Source of the DNA: Terriglobia bacterium
GTDB taxonomy: Bacteria; Acidobacteriota; Terriglobia; Bryobacterales; Bryobacteraceae
Direction of reading: 5' to 3'
Length of the DNA: 37,742 nucleotides
Assembly: GCA_020073615.1 (NCBI GenBank)
Contig: JAIQEX010000062.1
Coordinates: 1 to 37,742, forward strand
This document shows, in pieces, positions 14,175 to 23,127 of the stretch (the stretch's first letter is position 1; each line of letters begins with the position of its first letter). The translations under genes and the position numbers were made by a program. The notes under the pieces are model-generated. The model did not search any database, had not been told where the DNA came from, and saw only the letters and a program-made list of their open reading frames with translations.

Positions 14175-16370
14175 ATGTTCCGTCTGTCTCGTCTTGCGTT
14201 ATTCGTCTGTACCGTTTTCCCTGTTTGCGCGGCCGCACCGGAGGCCGCGCTCGCGCGCGCGAAGGCGGCGCTGGCCCGACTGCCGCTGCGCTTCGAGGTG
14301 AACCAGGGCCAGTTCCCGCCGACGGTCCGTTACGCGGCACGCGCCGGCGGCTATTCCCTCTTTCTCGAGGGACGGGGCCCGTCGCTTTCGCTCGCCGGCT
14401 CCGAGCGGGTGAACATCTCCCTGCTCGACTCCAATCCCGCGCCGCGCATCGAACCGCTTGATCCGCTCGCCGCCCGCACCAATTACTTCGTCGGAAGCAG
14501 GGCAGACTGGCACACCGGCATCGCCAACTATGAGCGCGTTCGCTACCACGCCGTCTACCCTGGCATCGACCTGGTGTACTACGGCAACCAGAGCCAGTTG
14601 GAGTACGATTTCGTGCTCACGCCCGGCGCCGACGCCAACGCCATCCGCATGAAGTTCCGCGGGCCAGGACGGCTGCGCATCACGCCCGAGGGCGACCTGG
14701 CGCTCGAAACCAAGGCCCGGCGCATCATCCAGAAAAGGCCGGTCATCTATCAGCAAGACCCCGGCGGTACGCGCCGCGAAATCGCCGGCCGTTACACGCT
14801 GGTGGCGCGCAACGTGGTGGGCATCCGCCTGGATGGGTACGACCGCGCGCGGCCCCTGGTCATTGACCCGGTGATCACTTACGCCACCTACATGGGCGGC
14901 AGCGGCAAGGACCAGATCACCGCGGTAAAGTGGGCCCCCAACGGCCTGCTCTACATCGCCGGCGGGACGACCACCTCGGACCTCGTCGCCGCCGGCAATG
15001 CTTTCAAAACGGCCAGTGCCGGCCTCACCGATGCCTTCGTGGCCATCGTCGACACCAATGCCGCCGGTAACTTCGGGTTCGTATATCTGAGCTATCTCGG
15101 CGGCGCCAATGTGGACGTCGCCCTGGCCATGGATGTCGACGCCGCCGGCTTCATCTACCTCACCGGCACCACCAACTCGACCGATTTCCCGATCGTAGGA
15201 GCGGCCGTGCAAGCCACCGGCGCGGCCACGACGGTGGATGCATTCGTCTCCAAGATTGACCCCAACGCCGCGGGCAGCGATGGCCTGGTGTACTCCACCT
15301 TCCTCGGCGGCACCACCGGGAACGAGTCGGGTAACGGCATCGCGGTGGGCGCCGACGGCATGATCTACGTCATCGGCACCACCAACTCCTCCGATTTCCC
15401 GGTGTCCAGCGGGGCCTACGCGGCGGTGAAATTCGGGGACCCGCCTGACGCCTTCCTGACCAAGATCGATCCCACCTCTTCCACGCCTGTGTACTCCACT
15501 TACATGGGCGGGGAGGGCTTCGATGACGGGCGCAGCATCGCGGTGGCGCCCAGCGGCCTGGTGTATTTTTCCGCCTCCACCTTTTCCACGCTGTTTCCGC
15601 TGGCCGGTCTGGCCAACAGCCCCGTCCCCCTGGGCGCCGGCGACATTATCGTCGGGGTGATGGATATGACCAAGCCGGGCGTGGCTTCGCTCGTGTACTC
15701 TACTTACTTCGGCGGTTCGGCCAACGATGTGGTGCGTAAGATCGCCCTCGATGCCAAAGGCAATCTGATGCTCACCGGCTATACCCTGTCGCCCGATTTT
15801 CCGGTGACTCCGGACGCCGTGCAGGGACTCTACGGCGGCAACGGCGATGCATTTGTATCCGTTTTGAACCCGCTCGATCCCGTGCACTTTCTGGTGTACT
15901 CCACCTTTCTCGGGGGATCCGAGAGCGACGTGGCTTACGACATTACCCACGACAGCGCGGGCGCCATCTACGTCACCGGCTACACCCTGTCGCCGGATTT
16001 CCCGGTCACCAAGGACGGCCCCCAGCCCCTATGGGGCGGGGGTATCGACGTGTTCGTCACCAAGTTGAAGGCCGGCGTGGCGGGCCCGGCGGGACTGCAA
16101 TACTCGACGTACATTGGCGCGACGCCCATCAGCGTGGGGACCGCGCTGGCGGTGGGGAGCGACGGCACGGCTTTCGTGGGTGGCTACACCTCGGGCGGCC
16201 TGCCCATCACCGGAAACGCGACGCAGGGCGGCTTTGCCGGCGGCGCGAGCGACGGCTTCATCGTGGCCATCGGCGGCACCACCGTTCCGCCCACCACGGC
16301 TACGCTCACCGGGACGGAGCCGCTCGTTCCTCAAGCCCGCGGCTTGCGCCCGCGAATCAGGAAAAAATAG
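14175..16370 (+). CDS. Secreted SBBP-repeat beta-propeller protein, C-terminus probably altered
   Basis: 731 residues. ATG 14175 gives a clean signal peptide (MFRLSRLALFVCTVFPVCAA). An N-terminal domain of about 210 residues opens with LRFEVNQGQFPPTVRYAARA, typical of acidobacterial SBBP proteins. Seven SBBP blades follow, each marked by Y-x-T-(Y/F)-x-GG: YATYMGG, YLSYLGG, YSTFLGG, YSTYMGG, YSTYFGG, YSTFLGG, YSTYIGA, with spacers such as IYVTGYTLSPDFPVT. This is one seven-bladed propeller. The last residues (about 15: QARGLRPRIRKK end) are read antisense to the tail of a decayed methyltransferase gene. The original C-terminus may therefore have been lost by deletion. Function is unknown, probably surface or extracellular binding. 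Confidence 0.88.
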   Translation: MFRLSRLALFVCTVFPVCAAAPEAALARAKAALARLPLRFEVNQGQFPPTVRYAARAGGYSLFLEGRGPSLSLAGSERVNISLLDSNPAPRIEPLDPLAARTNYFVGSRADWHTGIANYERVRYHAVYPGIDLVYYGNQSQLEYDFVLTPGADANAIRMKFRGPGRLRITPEGDLALETKARRIIQKRPVIYQQDPGGTRREIAGRYTLVARNVVGIRLDGYDRARPLVIDPVITYATYMGGSGKDQITAVKWAPNGLLYIAGGTTTSDLVAAGNAFKTASAGLTDAFVAIVDTNAAGNFGFVYLSYLGGANVDVALAMDVDAAGFIYLTGTTNSTDFPIVGAAVQATGAATTVDAFVSKIDPNAAGSDGLVYSTFLGGTTGNESGNGIAVGADGMIYVIGTTNSSDFPVSSGAYAAVKFGDPPDAFLTKIDPTSSTPVYSTYMGGEGFDDGRSIAVAPSGLVYFSASTFSTLFPLAGLANSPVPLGAGDIIVGVMDMTKPGVASLVYSTYFGGSANDVVRKIALDAKGNLMLTGYTLSPDFPVTPDAVQGLYGGNGDAFVSVLNPLDPVHFLVYSTFLGGSESDVAYDITHDSAGAIYVTGYTLSPDFPVTKDGPQPLWGGGIDVFVTKLKAGVAGPAGLQYSTYIGATPISVGTALAVGSDGTAFVGGYTSGGLPITGNATQGGFAGGASDGFIVAIGGTTVPPTTATLTGTEPLVPQARGLRPRIRKK

Positions 16371-16934
16371 GCCGCCACGCGCGTGTCCTTCACCACGGTA
16401 AACTGGGCCCTGGCATGCCGTTCGGCCGTGCGCTCGATTTGAAATCCGGCAGCTACCAGGTGGTTGAGCCAGGCGGAAAGCGGCCTCCCGCGGCGCGGCG
16501 CTGAACAGCCACTCGTCGATTTGCCCGTGCGTGGTCTCGAAGTAGCCGCCCGGTTTCAACACGCACGCCGCTCCGCCCAGCGCACGGTCCGGTTGCGGCA
16601 TGTCCATCAGGCTCATGAACGCGGTTACGAAATCGAAGGAAGCCGCGGCGAACGGCAAGTGCTGCCCGCTCGCCACCGCGTAACCGATACCCGGCTGCGC
16701 TTCCTCCCGGCGCGCGTGGCGCACGATGGTGGGGGCGATATCCACGGCGCATATGGCCGCACCGCGCGCCGCCAGCAGCCGCGTATTGTGGCCTTCTCCG
16801 TAGCCCAGGTCGAGCCCCCGCAGCCCGCGCACGCACGGGAGAAGTTCGAACGCGGGCGTGTTCACCAGGTCGCGGTACAAATCCCAACCCTGGCGCGCAA
16901 GGGCCGTCCACACTTCGGCGTTTTCTTCCCAATA
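16331..16934 (-). pseudogene. Decayed SAM-dependent class I methyltransferase
   Basis: Recognisable pieces, in order: YWEENAEVWTALARQGWDLY; LRGLDLGYGEGHNTRLLAARG (SAM motif I with Tyr in an unusual place); ICAVDIAPTIVRHAR; SGQHLPFAAASFDF; VLKPGG joined directly to YFETTHGQIDEWLF. A frame change near 16480 then leads to WLNHLVAAGFQIERTA and a tail ending TRVAAYFFLIRGRKPRA at TGA 16331. The join after VLKPGG lacks the roughly 40 residues expected in this family. There is no start codon in frame (a stop lies upstream near 16960). Deletion, frameshift and missing start all indicate a dead gene. Confidence 0.85.
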
Positions 16935-17084
16935 GCGGCCTGCTTCGCGGCCGCGGTGCGCCAGCTCACAGGGAGAATGCTAGCCGTATCTGAAAGAAAA
17001 TACCGTATAGACAGTATTTCCATGGGAGGCTGACAAGCGTAACGTATGCGTAAGGTGTCGATGCGGCCTTGAGGGGGGCCATGC

Positions 17085-17866
17085 ATGAACTTCTCACGGA
17101 CAGCCGCGAGGTTGGCACTGGCGGTATGCCTGCTGGCTTCGGCCGGTATCGCAAAGGAGAAGAAAGACAAACGAAAGACCCGGAAGAGATCGGCAATCGC
17201 GATGTGGGAAAGGGAGTCAACTTCTATTCGTTCGAGAAGGAGATTGCACTCGGCAAACAGATGGCGCAGGAAGTAGAGCGCCAGGCCAAGATCGTCGATG
17301 ATCCGGTTATGGCGGAGTACGTGAATCGCGTAGGCCAGAATCTGGTGCGCGATTCCGACGCGATCAATGTGTTCGCGCTTCCCGCTGGACGGGATATGCG
17401 CTTTACGCCGGCGCTATCGTTCCGCTCGGCTTTCTGAAATTCTCCCGGGCGTTCGAGTCCGCAGCGGACATGCTGGGGCTGCAGTACATGTACAAGGCTG
17501 GTTATGATCCAACGGCGTTTATCGACTTTTTCGAGAAGATCGAAACGCTGGAAAAGACCAAGCCCGGAACGCTCCAAGGTGTTTTCGACACACCCGATGA
17601 CGGACGATAGCATCCGCGCGGTCCAGCAGAACATCGACGCGAATCTTAAGGCCCGTCCGGAATACGTCCTGAACACATCGGAATTCACGGATGTGAAGGC
17701 TCGCCTTCAGATGTTAGAAAACCGGCGGCAGCCGCAACGGAAGGACGACAGCCGGCCAACTCTGAAACGGCGGCCGGGTGACGGAAGTACCGTCGATACG
17801 GATGAGGACGGCAAGCCTACAAAACCCGATAAAGACGAACGCCCAACTCTAAAACGGCGCAATTAG
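17085..17866 (+). pseudogene. Decayed M48 metallopeptidase (catalytic HEXXH region deleted)
   Basis: It opens with a good signal peptide (MNFSRTAARLALAVCLLASAGIA). A frameshift near 17175 is followed by DPEEIGNRDVGKGVNFYS and VERQAKIVDDPVMAEYVNRV, typical of secreted M48 BepA-like peptidases. Near 17390 FALPAG jumps to GYALYAGAIVPLGFLKFSRA, removing about 65 residues that would carry HEXXH. The usual Glu in the SEAD third-ligand motif is also changed (ESAADMLG). Another frameshift near 17590 leads to KVFSTHPMTDDSIRAV and a low-complexity tail ending DERPTLKRRN. It cannot make an active peptidase. Confidence 0.9.
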
Positions 17867-17891
17867 GCGGCTTATCGCCCCTCGCACCGGA

Positions 17892-18545
17892 TCACCGCGA
17901 GGTGGCAACAATGGCTTTTCGGACGGCGTACAACACCAGCTCCGCCGTGTTATGCAGATTCAGTTTCTGCATCAGGTTCGTCCGGTGCGTCTCGACGGTA
18001 TAAGGACTGATCCGCAAAATCGCGGCTGCTTCCTTGTTGGATCTACCCTCCGCCAGCAGTTGCAGAACCTGCTTCTCGCGCTCCGTCAAGAGATCGTACG
18101 AGTCCTGCACCTTCCGCTCGCGCATCAGGCGCACATAGTCTTCCACGATGGTCTGCGCGATCGCCGGCGTGAAGAACGGTTTGCCCGACATCACCGAGTG
18201 AATCGCCTGCTCCATGTCGTCGTCCGCGGTGTCCTTGAGCAGGTACCCGCGCGCTCCGGCATCGAGCGCGCGCAGGATGTAGCTCTCATCGGCGTGCATG
18301 CTCAAGATGATGACCGCGCGGCGGCTGTTCTGGCGAAGGACTTGCGCGGTGGCCTCAATACCGTTCAGCAGCGGCATTGCGACGTCCATGATCACCACAT
18401 CCGGATTCAGCTCCGCCGCCAGGCGAACGGCCTCGTGCCCGGTCGCAGCCTCTCCCACGACCTCCATGCCGGGAAGTTTCTCAAAGAGGAGCCTCAGCCC
18501 CATTCTCACGATTCCGTGATCGTCCGCGATCAGAATGCGGATCAA
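17892..18545 (-). CDS. NarL/FixJ-type response regulator
   Basis: 217 residues. Receiver domain 1-120 with acidic residues D8/D9, phospho-acceptor D54 (VVIMDVAMP), and K at LLKD. LuxR-type helix-turn-helix about 150-210 (LLTEREKQVLQLLAEGRSN, then SPYTVETHRTNLMQKL). It binds DNA as a phosphorylated dimer. The ATG overlaps the stop of the histidine kinase gene by 4 bases, so the pair is co-translated. The target is unknown; otsA-otsB stands divergently and is a candidate. Confidence 0.95.
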   Translation of the reverse strand: MIRILIADDHGIVRMGLRLLFEKLPGMEVVGEAATGHEAVRLAAELNPDVVIMDVAMPLLNGIEATAQVLRQNSRRAVIILSMHADESYILRALDAGARGYLLKDTADDDMEQAIHSVMSGKPFFTPAIAQTIVEDYVRLMRERKVQDSYDLLTEREKQVLQLLAEGRSNKEAAAILRISPYTVETHRTNLMQKLNLHNTAELVLYAVRKAIVATSR

Positions 18546-19870
18546 GCCTTCACCTCCGCTTCTTGGGGCACCGGCAACTCAACCTCGATTCGGGTTCCGG
18601 CCCCGGGAGCCGATTTCACGAGGATATGCCCGCCGAGCTCTCGTACCCGCTCCTCCATACCGACGAGCCCCAGCCCGCGGGTCTGGTGGGCGGTCCGGTC
18701 GAACCCGGAGCCGTTGTCTTGAATGATGAGGGACAGGACATTGCTCGCATTGCTCAGGCTGAGTTGAATCCGCGTCGCGCAGGCGTGTCGTGCGCAGTTC
18801 GTTAGTGCTTCCTGTACGACGCGGTAGAGGCACGTCCGGTACGCTTCCGGCAAGGTATCGGCGCCCGGGTCGATGACCGTCTCCACTTCTACGCCCGTCG
18901 CCCGGGAAAACTCCCTGGTCTGCCAGGAGATCGCCGGGCTGAGTCCCAGATCGTCCAACATGGACGGGCGAGCCAGCATCGCTATATTCCTGACGAGTTT
19001 CAGCGTTTGCTCCACCGTTGCCTTCGCGTGCGTGATGCGGCCAGAGACATCGGGATCCGAGCTCCAATTCAGACGCGCCAATGCCGCCAGCTCCATTCTC
19101 AGACCCGTTAACATCTGTCCGACTTCGTCATGCAACTCGCGCGAGAGATGCTTCCTCTCGACCTCCTGAGCGGTCCGCAACTGGGCGGAGAGTTCCCGCA
19201 GCTTCAATTCGGCTTCGTGCGACTGCATTTCGAGGCGGATCATGCGCGCGAGAGTGAGGCTTGCTATTCCCAGCCCGACTCCCAGAGCCACGCCCGTGAT
19301 CCAGGCGAAGGAGCGCCGGAAATCCTGATCCGCCCGCGTGATGCGCTGCCGTTCGCGATCGAAGTTGCTGCTGATCAGTGTCTCGGCCTGGCGCACCAGG
19401 GCAAAGATCTCCTGTCGCCGGTGGACTCTCTGGCGCAAACCGGCGTAGCCGTGGAGGCTCTTTTCCTCCGGCGTCCAATCCAGAGCGGTCTCGGTGGGAC
19501 CGAGGTAGGCGTCGACTTCCGCGCTGAGGCGCGCGAGTGCCAGGCGCTGGTTTTCGTCCTGCGCCGTCGTCTGCAACACGGCAAACGCCTTCTCCATGCC
19601 GCTCCGGATTCCCTTGAACTGCTCGACATACTGAGGCACCCTCGAGCGGTCCGCATCCAGTAGATAGTCGCGAGTCAGTATGGCCGTCAAATAGATGTCG
19701 GATCGAATCGCCGAAAGGGCGGTGGCGGCGCGCGTGGATGCCGCATGAAGATCGGCAACCCGGTCTTGCGCGTTCTTCGCACTTCGCCAGACCGCAATGG
19801 CAGAAAGGGCGATTACCAGGAGCAGAGCGCCGAACGCGGCGCCAAGCAAAACCGATTTGCGAACCTGCAT
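18542..19870 (-). CDS. Membrane sensor histidine kinase (HisKA_3 type), partner of the NarL regulator
   Basis: 442 residues from ATG 19870; an open extension to 19993 (483 residues) exists, but neither start has a strong ribosome site. Helix 1 is at about 7-27. An extracytoplasmic helical sensor region (30-185) has CHASE3-like character (SDIYLTAILTRDYLL, QDENQRLALARLSAEVDAYL). Helix 2 is at 187-209. Then come the HisKA_3 phospho-acceptor H247 in SRELHDEVGQML and an HATPase_c domain with N358 (QEALTNCARHA), DNGSGFD (385-391) and GLGLVGMEER. It autophosphorylates and passes phosphate to the adjacent regulator. The signal is unknown. Confidence 0.93.
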   Translation of the reverse strand: MQVRKSVLLGAAFGALLLVIALSAIAVWRSAKNAQDRVADLHAASTRAATALSAIRSDIYLTAILTRDYLLDADRSRVPQYVEQFKGIRSGMEKAFAVLQTTAQDENQRLALARLSAEVDAYLGPTETALDWTPEEKSLHGYAGLRQRVHRRQEIFALVRQAETLISSNFDRERQRITRADQDFRRSFAWITGVALGVGLGIASLTLARMIRLEMQSHEAELKLRELSAQLRTAQEVERKHLSRELHDEVGQMLTGLRMELAALARLNWSSDPDVSGRITHAKATVEQTLKLVRNIAMLARPSMLDDLGLSPAISWQTREFSRATGVEVETVIDPGADTLPEAYRTCLYRVVQEALTNCARHACATRIQLSLSNASNVLSLIIQDNGSGFDRTAHQTRGLGLVGMEERVRELGGHILVKSAPGAGTRIEVELPVPQEAEVKA

Positions 19871-20051
19871 ACCGTGACCGGCGGCGGAGCGCTGCACCGG
19901 ATTTCTTCCTCTGGCCGGCGTTTCCAGGATCGCACAACAGGACTTGGCGGCGAAGCAGGTTACGGCCATTTTTGTCGGATCCTGGTGTTTCATCGGGATA
20001 TTGCCTGGATCGCCCCGGCGCTACCTTGAAACAGGGATGAGGCGAACCCAT

Positions 20052-21614
20052 ATGGGTCAGTGGACGAGGGAATCCATCCGGCAGGTGATTGCCAGCAAGT
20101 TTGCCGGCCGAAAGATCATTGCGGTTTCCAACCGGGAGCCTTATCAGCACTTCCGATCGAACAACAGAATGGATTGCGCGCAGCCTGCGAGCGGTCTGAT
20201 TACGGCTGTCGATCCCATCATGCGGGCATCGGGAGGCGTGTGGATTGCGCAAGGCAGCGGCGAAGCGGACCGCGAAGCGGTCGACGAATGGGATCACGCC
20301 CGGGTGCCGCCGGACGAGCCCGCATACACGTTGCGGCGCGTGTGGCTGGCGCCGGAGCTGAGCCGGGAGTATTACTACGGTCTGTCGAACGAAGCGATCT
20401 GGCCGGTATGCCACATGGTCTTTCGCCGTCCGCAATTCACCGAACGTTCCTGGCAGAGCTACCGGCGGGTGAACGAGATTTTCGCTGAAGCTGTGCTACA
20501 GGAAGCCGGAGGCGAAGCCGCCGTGGTCCTCATCCAGGATTATCACTTCGCGCTTCTTCCGCGCATCCTGAAGCGGCACAACCCGAAGTTGCGGGTGGCG
20601 CAGTTCTGGCACATTCCGTGGCCGGACGCCGGAGCCGTTCGGATACTCCCCTGGAGAGAGGAGTTACTGCAAGGACTGCTGGGCAACGACCTGCTCGGAT
20701 TTCAACTTAAGGAGGACTGTGCTCATTTCTTCGCGAGCGTCGCTCAAAACGCCCGGAATGCCTTAGGCGCGTCCGGCGGATGTGCGGCGGCCGACGGCCA
20801 TGTGACAACCGTTCGCGCTTTTCCGATCAGCATCGATTTCGCCGAACATTCCAGGCGTGCGGCCAGCAAGGACGTGGACGCCAACATGCGACGCTGGTTG
20901 GGCGAACTGGGCCCAGCCCCGGAGATCGTCGGTATCGGCATCGATCGCGTCGACTATACGAAAGGAATACCGGAGCGTCTCGCCGCGCTCGACCTCCTGT
21001 TCCAGGAACATCCCGAATATCTGGGGCGGCTGGTGTTTGTGCAGGTCGGCGTCCCCAGCCGGACCGCGATCCCCGAATACCGGTCCCTGGACGACGAGAT
21101 CGCGGCCCAGGTCTCACAAATCAATGGCCGGTGGGCCATGCGGGGCTGGAAACCGATCGTCTTCGTGCCGCGGCAACTGGACCAGCAGACCTTGATCGCG
21201 CTGCATCTGATGGCCGATTTTTGCGTCGTCAGCTCGCTGCATGATGGCATGAACCTGGTGGCCAAGGAGTTTGTAGGCAGCCGCATCGACGAGGACGGCG
21301 TCCTGGTTTTGAGCGAATTCGCGGGCGCGGCAAGGGAACTCACCGATGCGCTGATCGTCAACCCATTTTGCGTTTACGAAATCGCCGCCGCGATGCACGA
21401 CGCGATCACGATGGCTCCGCAGGAGCGGAGGAGGCGGATGCTCGGGATGCGGGCAGTAGTCGCCGCCAATAATGTCTACCGATGGGGCAGTGAGCTTCTG
21501 GCGGCGCTTGCCCGGACTGATCCGTCCCACGGGGCGCATCACGATAGGCATCGCGAACGGTTGCCAGAACCGGAGGAGAATACTTATGCAAGACGTGATG
21601 CACAGTTTGTCTGA
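20052..21614 (+). CDS. otsA: Trehalose-6-phosphate synthase (GT20)
   Basis: 520 residues from ATG 20052, which has GGATGAGG 9 bases upstream; ATG 20037 is an alternative. GT20 features are SNREPY (26-31), GG loop (61-62), [12 protein letters not shown] (162-173), FWHIPWPD (185-192), [19 protein letters not shown] (199-217), the phosphate-binding IDRVDYTKG (297-305) and [10 protein letters not shown] (398-407). It transfers glucose from a nucleotide sugar to glucose-6-phosphate. HDYH is replaced by QDYH and the N-terminus differs from E. coli OtsA. A related GT20 activity such as glucosylglycerol-phosphate synthase cannot be excluded, though the otsB neighbour favours trehalose. The end overlaps otsB by 29 bases. 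Confidence 0.88.
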   Translation: MGQWTRESIRQVIASKFAGRKIIAVSNREPYQHFRSNNRMDCAQPASGLITAVDPIMRASGGVWIAQGSGEADREAVDEWDHARVPPDEPAYTLRRVWLAPELSREYYYGLSNEAIWPVCHMVFRRPQFTERSWQSYRRVNEIFAEAVLQEAGGEAAVVLIQDYHFALLPRILKRHNPKLRVAQFWHIPWPDAGAVRILPWREELLQGLLGNDLLGFQLKEDCAHFFASVAQNARNALGASGGCAAADGHVTTVRAFPISIDFAEHSRRAASKDVDANMRRWLGELGPAPEIVGIGIDRVDYTKGIPERLAALDLLFQEHPEYLGRLVFVQVGVPSRTAIPEYRSLDDEIAAQVSQINGRWAMRGWKPIVFVPRQLDQQTLIALHLMADFCVVSSLHDGMNLVAKEFVGSRIDEDGVLVLSEFAGAARELTDALIVNPFCVYEIAAAMHDAITMAPQERRRRMLGMRAVVAANNVYRWGSELLAALARTDPSHGAHHDRHRERLPEPEENTYARRDAQFV

Positions 21615-22437
21615 ATTCGACAGGCGCATCGCGGGAAGAACCCGGCTTCTGATCGCGAGTGATTTCGACGGGGCACTCTGTCCGATCGCCAACTCGCCTT
21701 CGACGACGCAGGTTCCGCTGGCAACGGCGGAGCTCTTGCAGGAATTGACTTCCTTCCGCCAGGTAACCCTCGCGCTAATCAGCGGGCGGTCGGTCGACGA
21801 CCTTGCCTTGCGGGCTCCCGCCCCCGCCATCCTGGCGGGAAACAACGGCCTTGAGATACGCGGCCCGGGGCTGGACTTCCAACATCCCGTCGCCGTGCGG
21901 CTCCGGCCCGAGCTCGCCCGGGCGCGCGACCGCGCCGTCCAGGCAATTTCCCGATTCCGCGGCGCCTGGATCGAGGACAAAGGGCTGACCGTTTCGGTGC
22001 ACTACCGCGGGGCGGCTAGAGCCGATGAAAGCGCCATCGCAATTGCAGTGCGAAGGGCGATGGCCGGGTTTGGAATCGCTCTGGGCTTGAGATCGGGCCA
22101 GAAATGCCTCGACATCCACCCGCGCTGCGGCTGGTCGAAGGGCGACGCCTTGCAATGGATCCGGCGCCAGTTGCGTGCGGAAGACGCGCTGTGCAACTGT
22201 ATCGGAGATGACCGTACGGACGAACCGATGTTCTTCGCCAACCAAGGCGGGATCAATCTCCGGGTTGGTTGGGCGGATCGTACCGCAGCCGGCTATTACG
22301 TGACCGATTCGCTGCAGTTGGCAGGCGTGTTTGCCCATTTAGCGCGCGCCCTGCCGCGCCGGCTCAGAGTAGCCGCGCATGCCGCCTCGACCCGCGAATC
22401 CGCTCCGATCTCTTTGGTCCAAGCGGCCGTCGAGTAA
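21586..22437 (+). CDS. otsB: Trehalose-6-phosphate phosphatase (HAD superfamily)
   Basis: 283 residues. Start 21586 follows GGAGGAG at 7 bases. HAD motif I reads DFDGA (26-30), where most family members have DxDGT. Motif II is in LALISGRS (62-69), the lysine in GWSKGDAL (K185), and motif IV GDDRTDEPMFF (207-217). It removes the phosphate from trehalose-6-phosphate to give the osmo- and desiccation protectant. It is translationally coupled to otsA. The last 25 residues are basic and variable. Confidence 0.9.
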   Translation: MQDVMHSLSEFDRRIAGRTRLLIASDFDGALCPIANSPSTTQVPLATAELLQELTSFRQVTLALISGRSVDDLALRAPAPAILAGNNGLEIRGPGLDFQHPVAVRLRPELARARDRAVQAISRFRGAWIEDKGLTVSVHYRGAARADESAIAIAVRRAMAGFGIALGLRSGQKCLDIHPRCGWSKGDALQWIRRQLRAEDALCNCIGDDRTDEPMFFANQGGINLRVGWADRTAAGYYVTDSLQLAGVFAHLARALPRRLRVAAHAASTRESAPISLVQAAVE

Positions 22438-22464
22438 GAGCCTTTCAAGGGCCACGGGGCGCTC

Positions 22465-23127
22465 TCACACCTCACTGACAGGGTCGCCAACGGTGGATAT
22501 TGCCGGCTCGGCCGCCGGGGAATCGCCGCGCGTAATTGCCCGCAGCAGACTCCCCAGGGTCGGCCCCATGGTCCCCAGGTAGATGTGTGCAATCAAAAAC
22601 GCAAGGAACAGGTACGCTCCCAGAGTGTGCAGCGGGCCCAGCACCCACAGGCCGCCCACACGCTCGAATGCCTGCGGCCAACGGTCGGAGCCCCACATCA
22701 GAACGCCGGTCACAATTTGAAATGGCAACAGGATGTTCAGCAGCGCAAGATACGTGAGCTTCTGGAGTGAGTTGAGCTTGCGGCGTGGGTCGGTCTCCAT
22801 GGGATGGCGCTCTCCCTGGAAGATGCCATGGAGATAAAAGCGAGCCTGGCGGACGGCGGCTCCGGTGAAGTCCTCCATCCGGGGAAGGAAATGATGGTAT
22901 TTCTCGGCCGTCACGTGATAGAAGAGGCCGAGGAATGCGTTCAGTATGAGAGCGAAGCCGATCCAGAAATGCCATCGCACCGCGGTTGCCATGGACCCGA
23001 GGACACCGCAGCGGTCCGGGTAGTGGATGGCGAAGCCGGTGACGATGAGCGAGATCATGGCCGCCGCTTGCAGCCAATGCCAGATTCGTTCGTGCAGAGA
23101 GTATAAAGACGCTTGGGGTGATGTCAT
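22465..23127 (-). CDS. Membrane cytochrome b (cytochrome b561 / formate dehydrogenase gamma type)
   Basis: 220 residues with four membrane helices (about 17-37, 53-72, 125-145, 165-190). Candidate haem-b His residues are H12 and H17 (LHERIWHW), RWHFW, FYHVTAEKYHHF and LGPLHTLGAYLFLAFLIAHIY. This is the Ni-hydrogenase/formate-dehydrogenase cytochrome b fold that exchanges electrons between a periplasmic partner and quinones. ATG 23127 was chosen; AGGAAGG lies upstream and it overlaps the stop of the octahaem cytochrome gene by 4 bases. Physical and functional coupling to that cytochrome is therefore likely. Confidence 0.9.
   Translation of the reverse strand: MTSPQASLYSLHERIWHWLQAAAMISLIVTGFAIHYPDRCGVLGSMATAVRWHFWIGFALILNAFLGLFYHVTAEKYHHFLPRMEDFTGAAVRQARFYLHGIFQGERHPMETDPRRKLNSLQKLTYLALLNILLPFQIVTGVLMWGSDRWPQAFERVGGLWVLGPLHTLGAYLFLAFLIAHIYLGTMGPTLGSLLRAITRGDSPAAEPAISTVGDPVSEV

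Noticed and set aside
16029-16330. Continuation of the methyltransferase frame into the SBBP gene
   Set aside because: Residues beyond the frameshift are non-homologous. The true methyltransferase tail is in another frame and ends at 16331.
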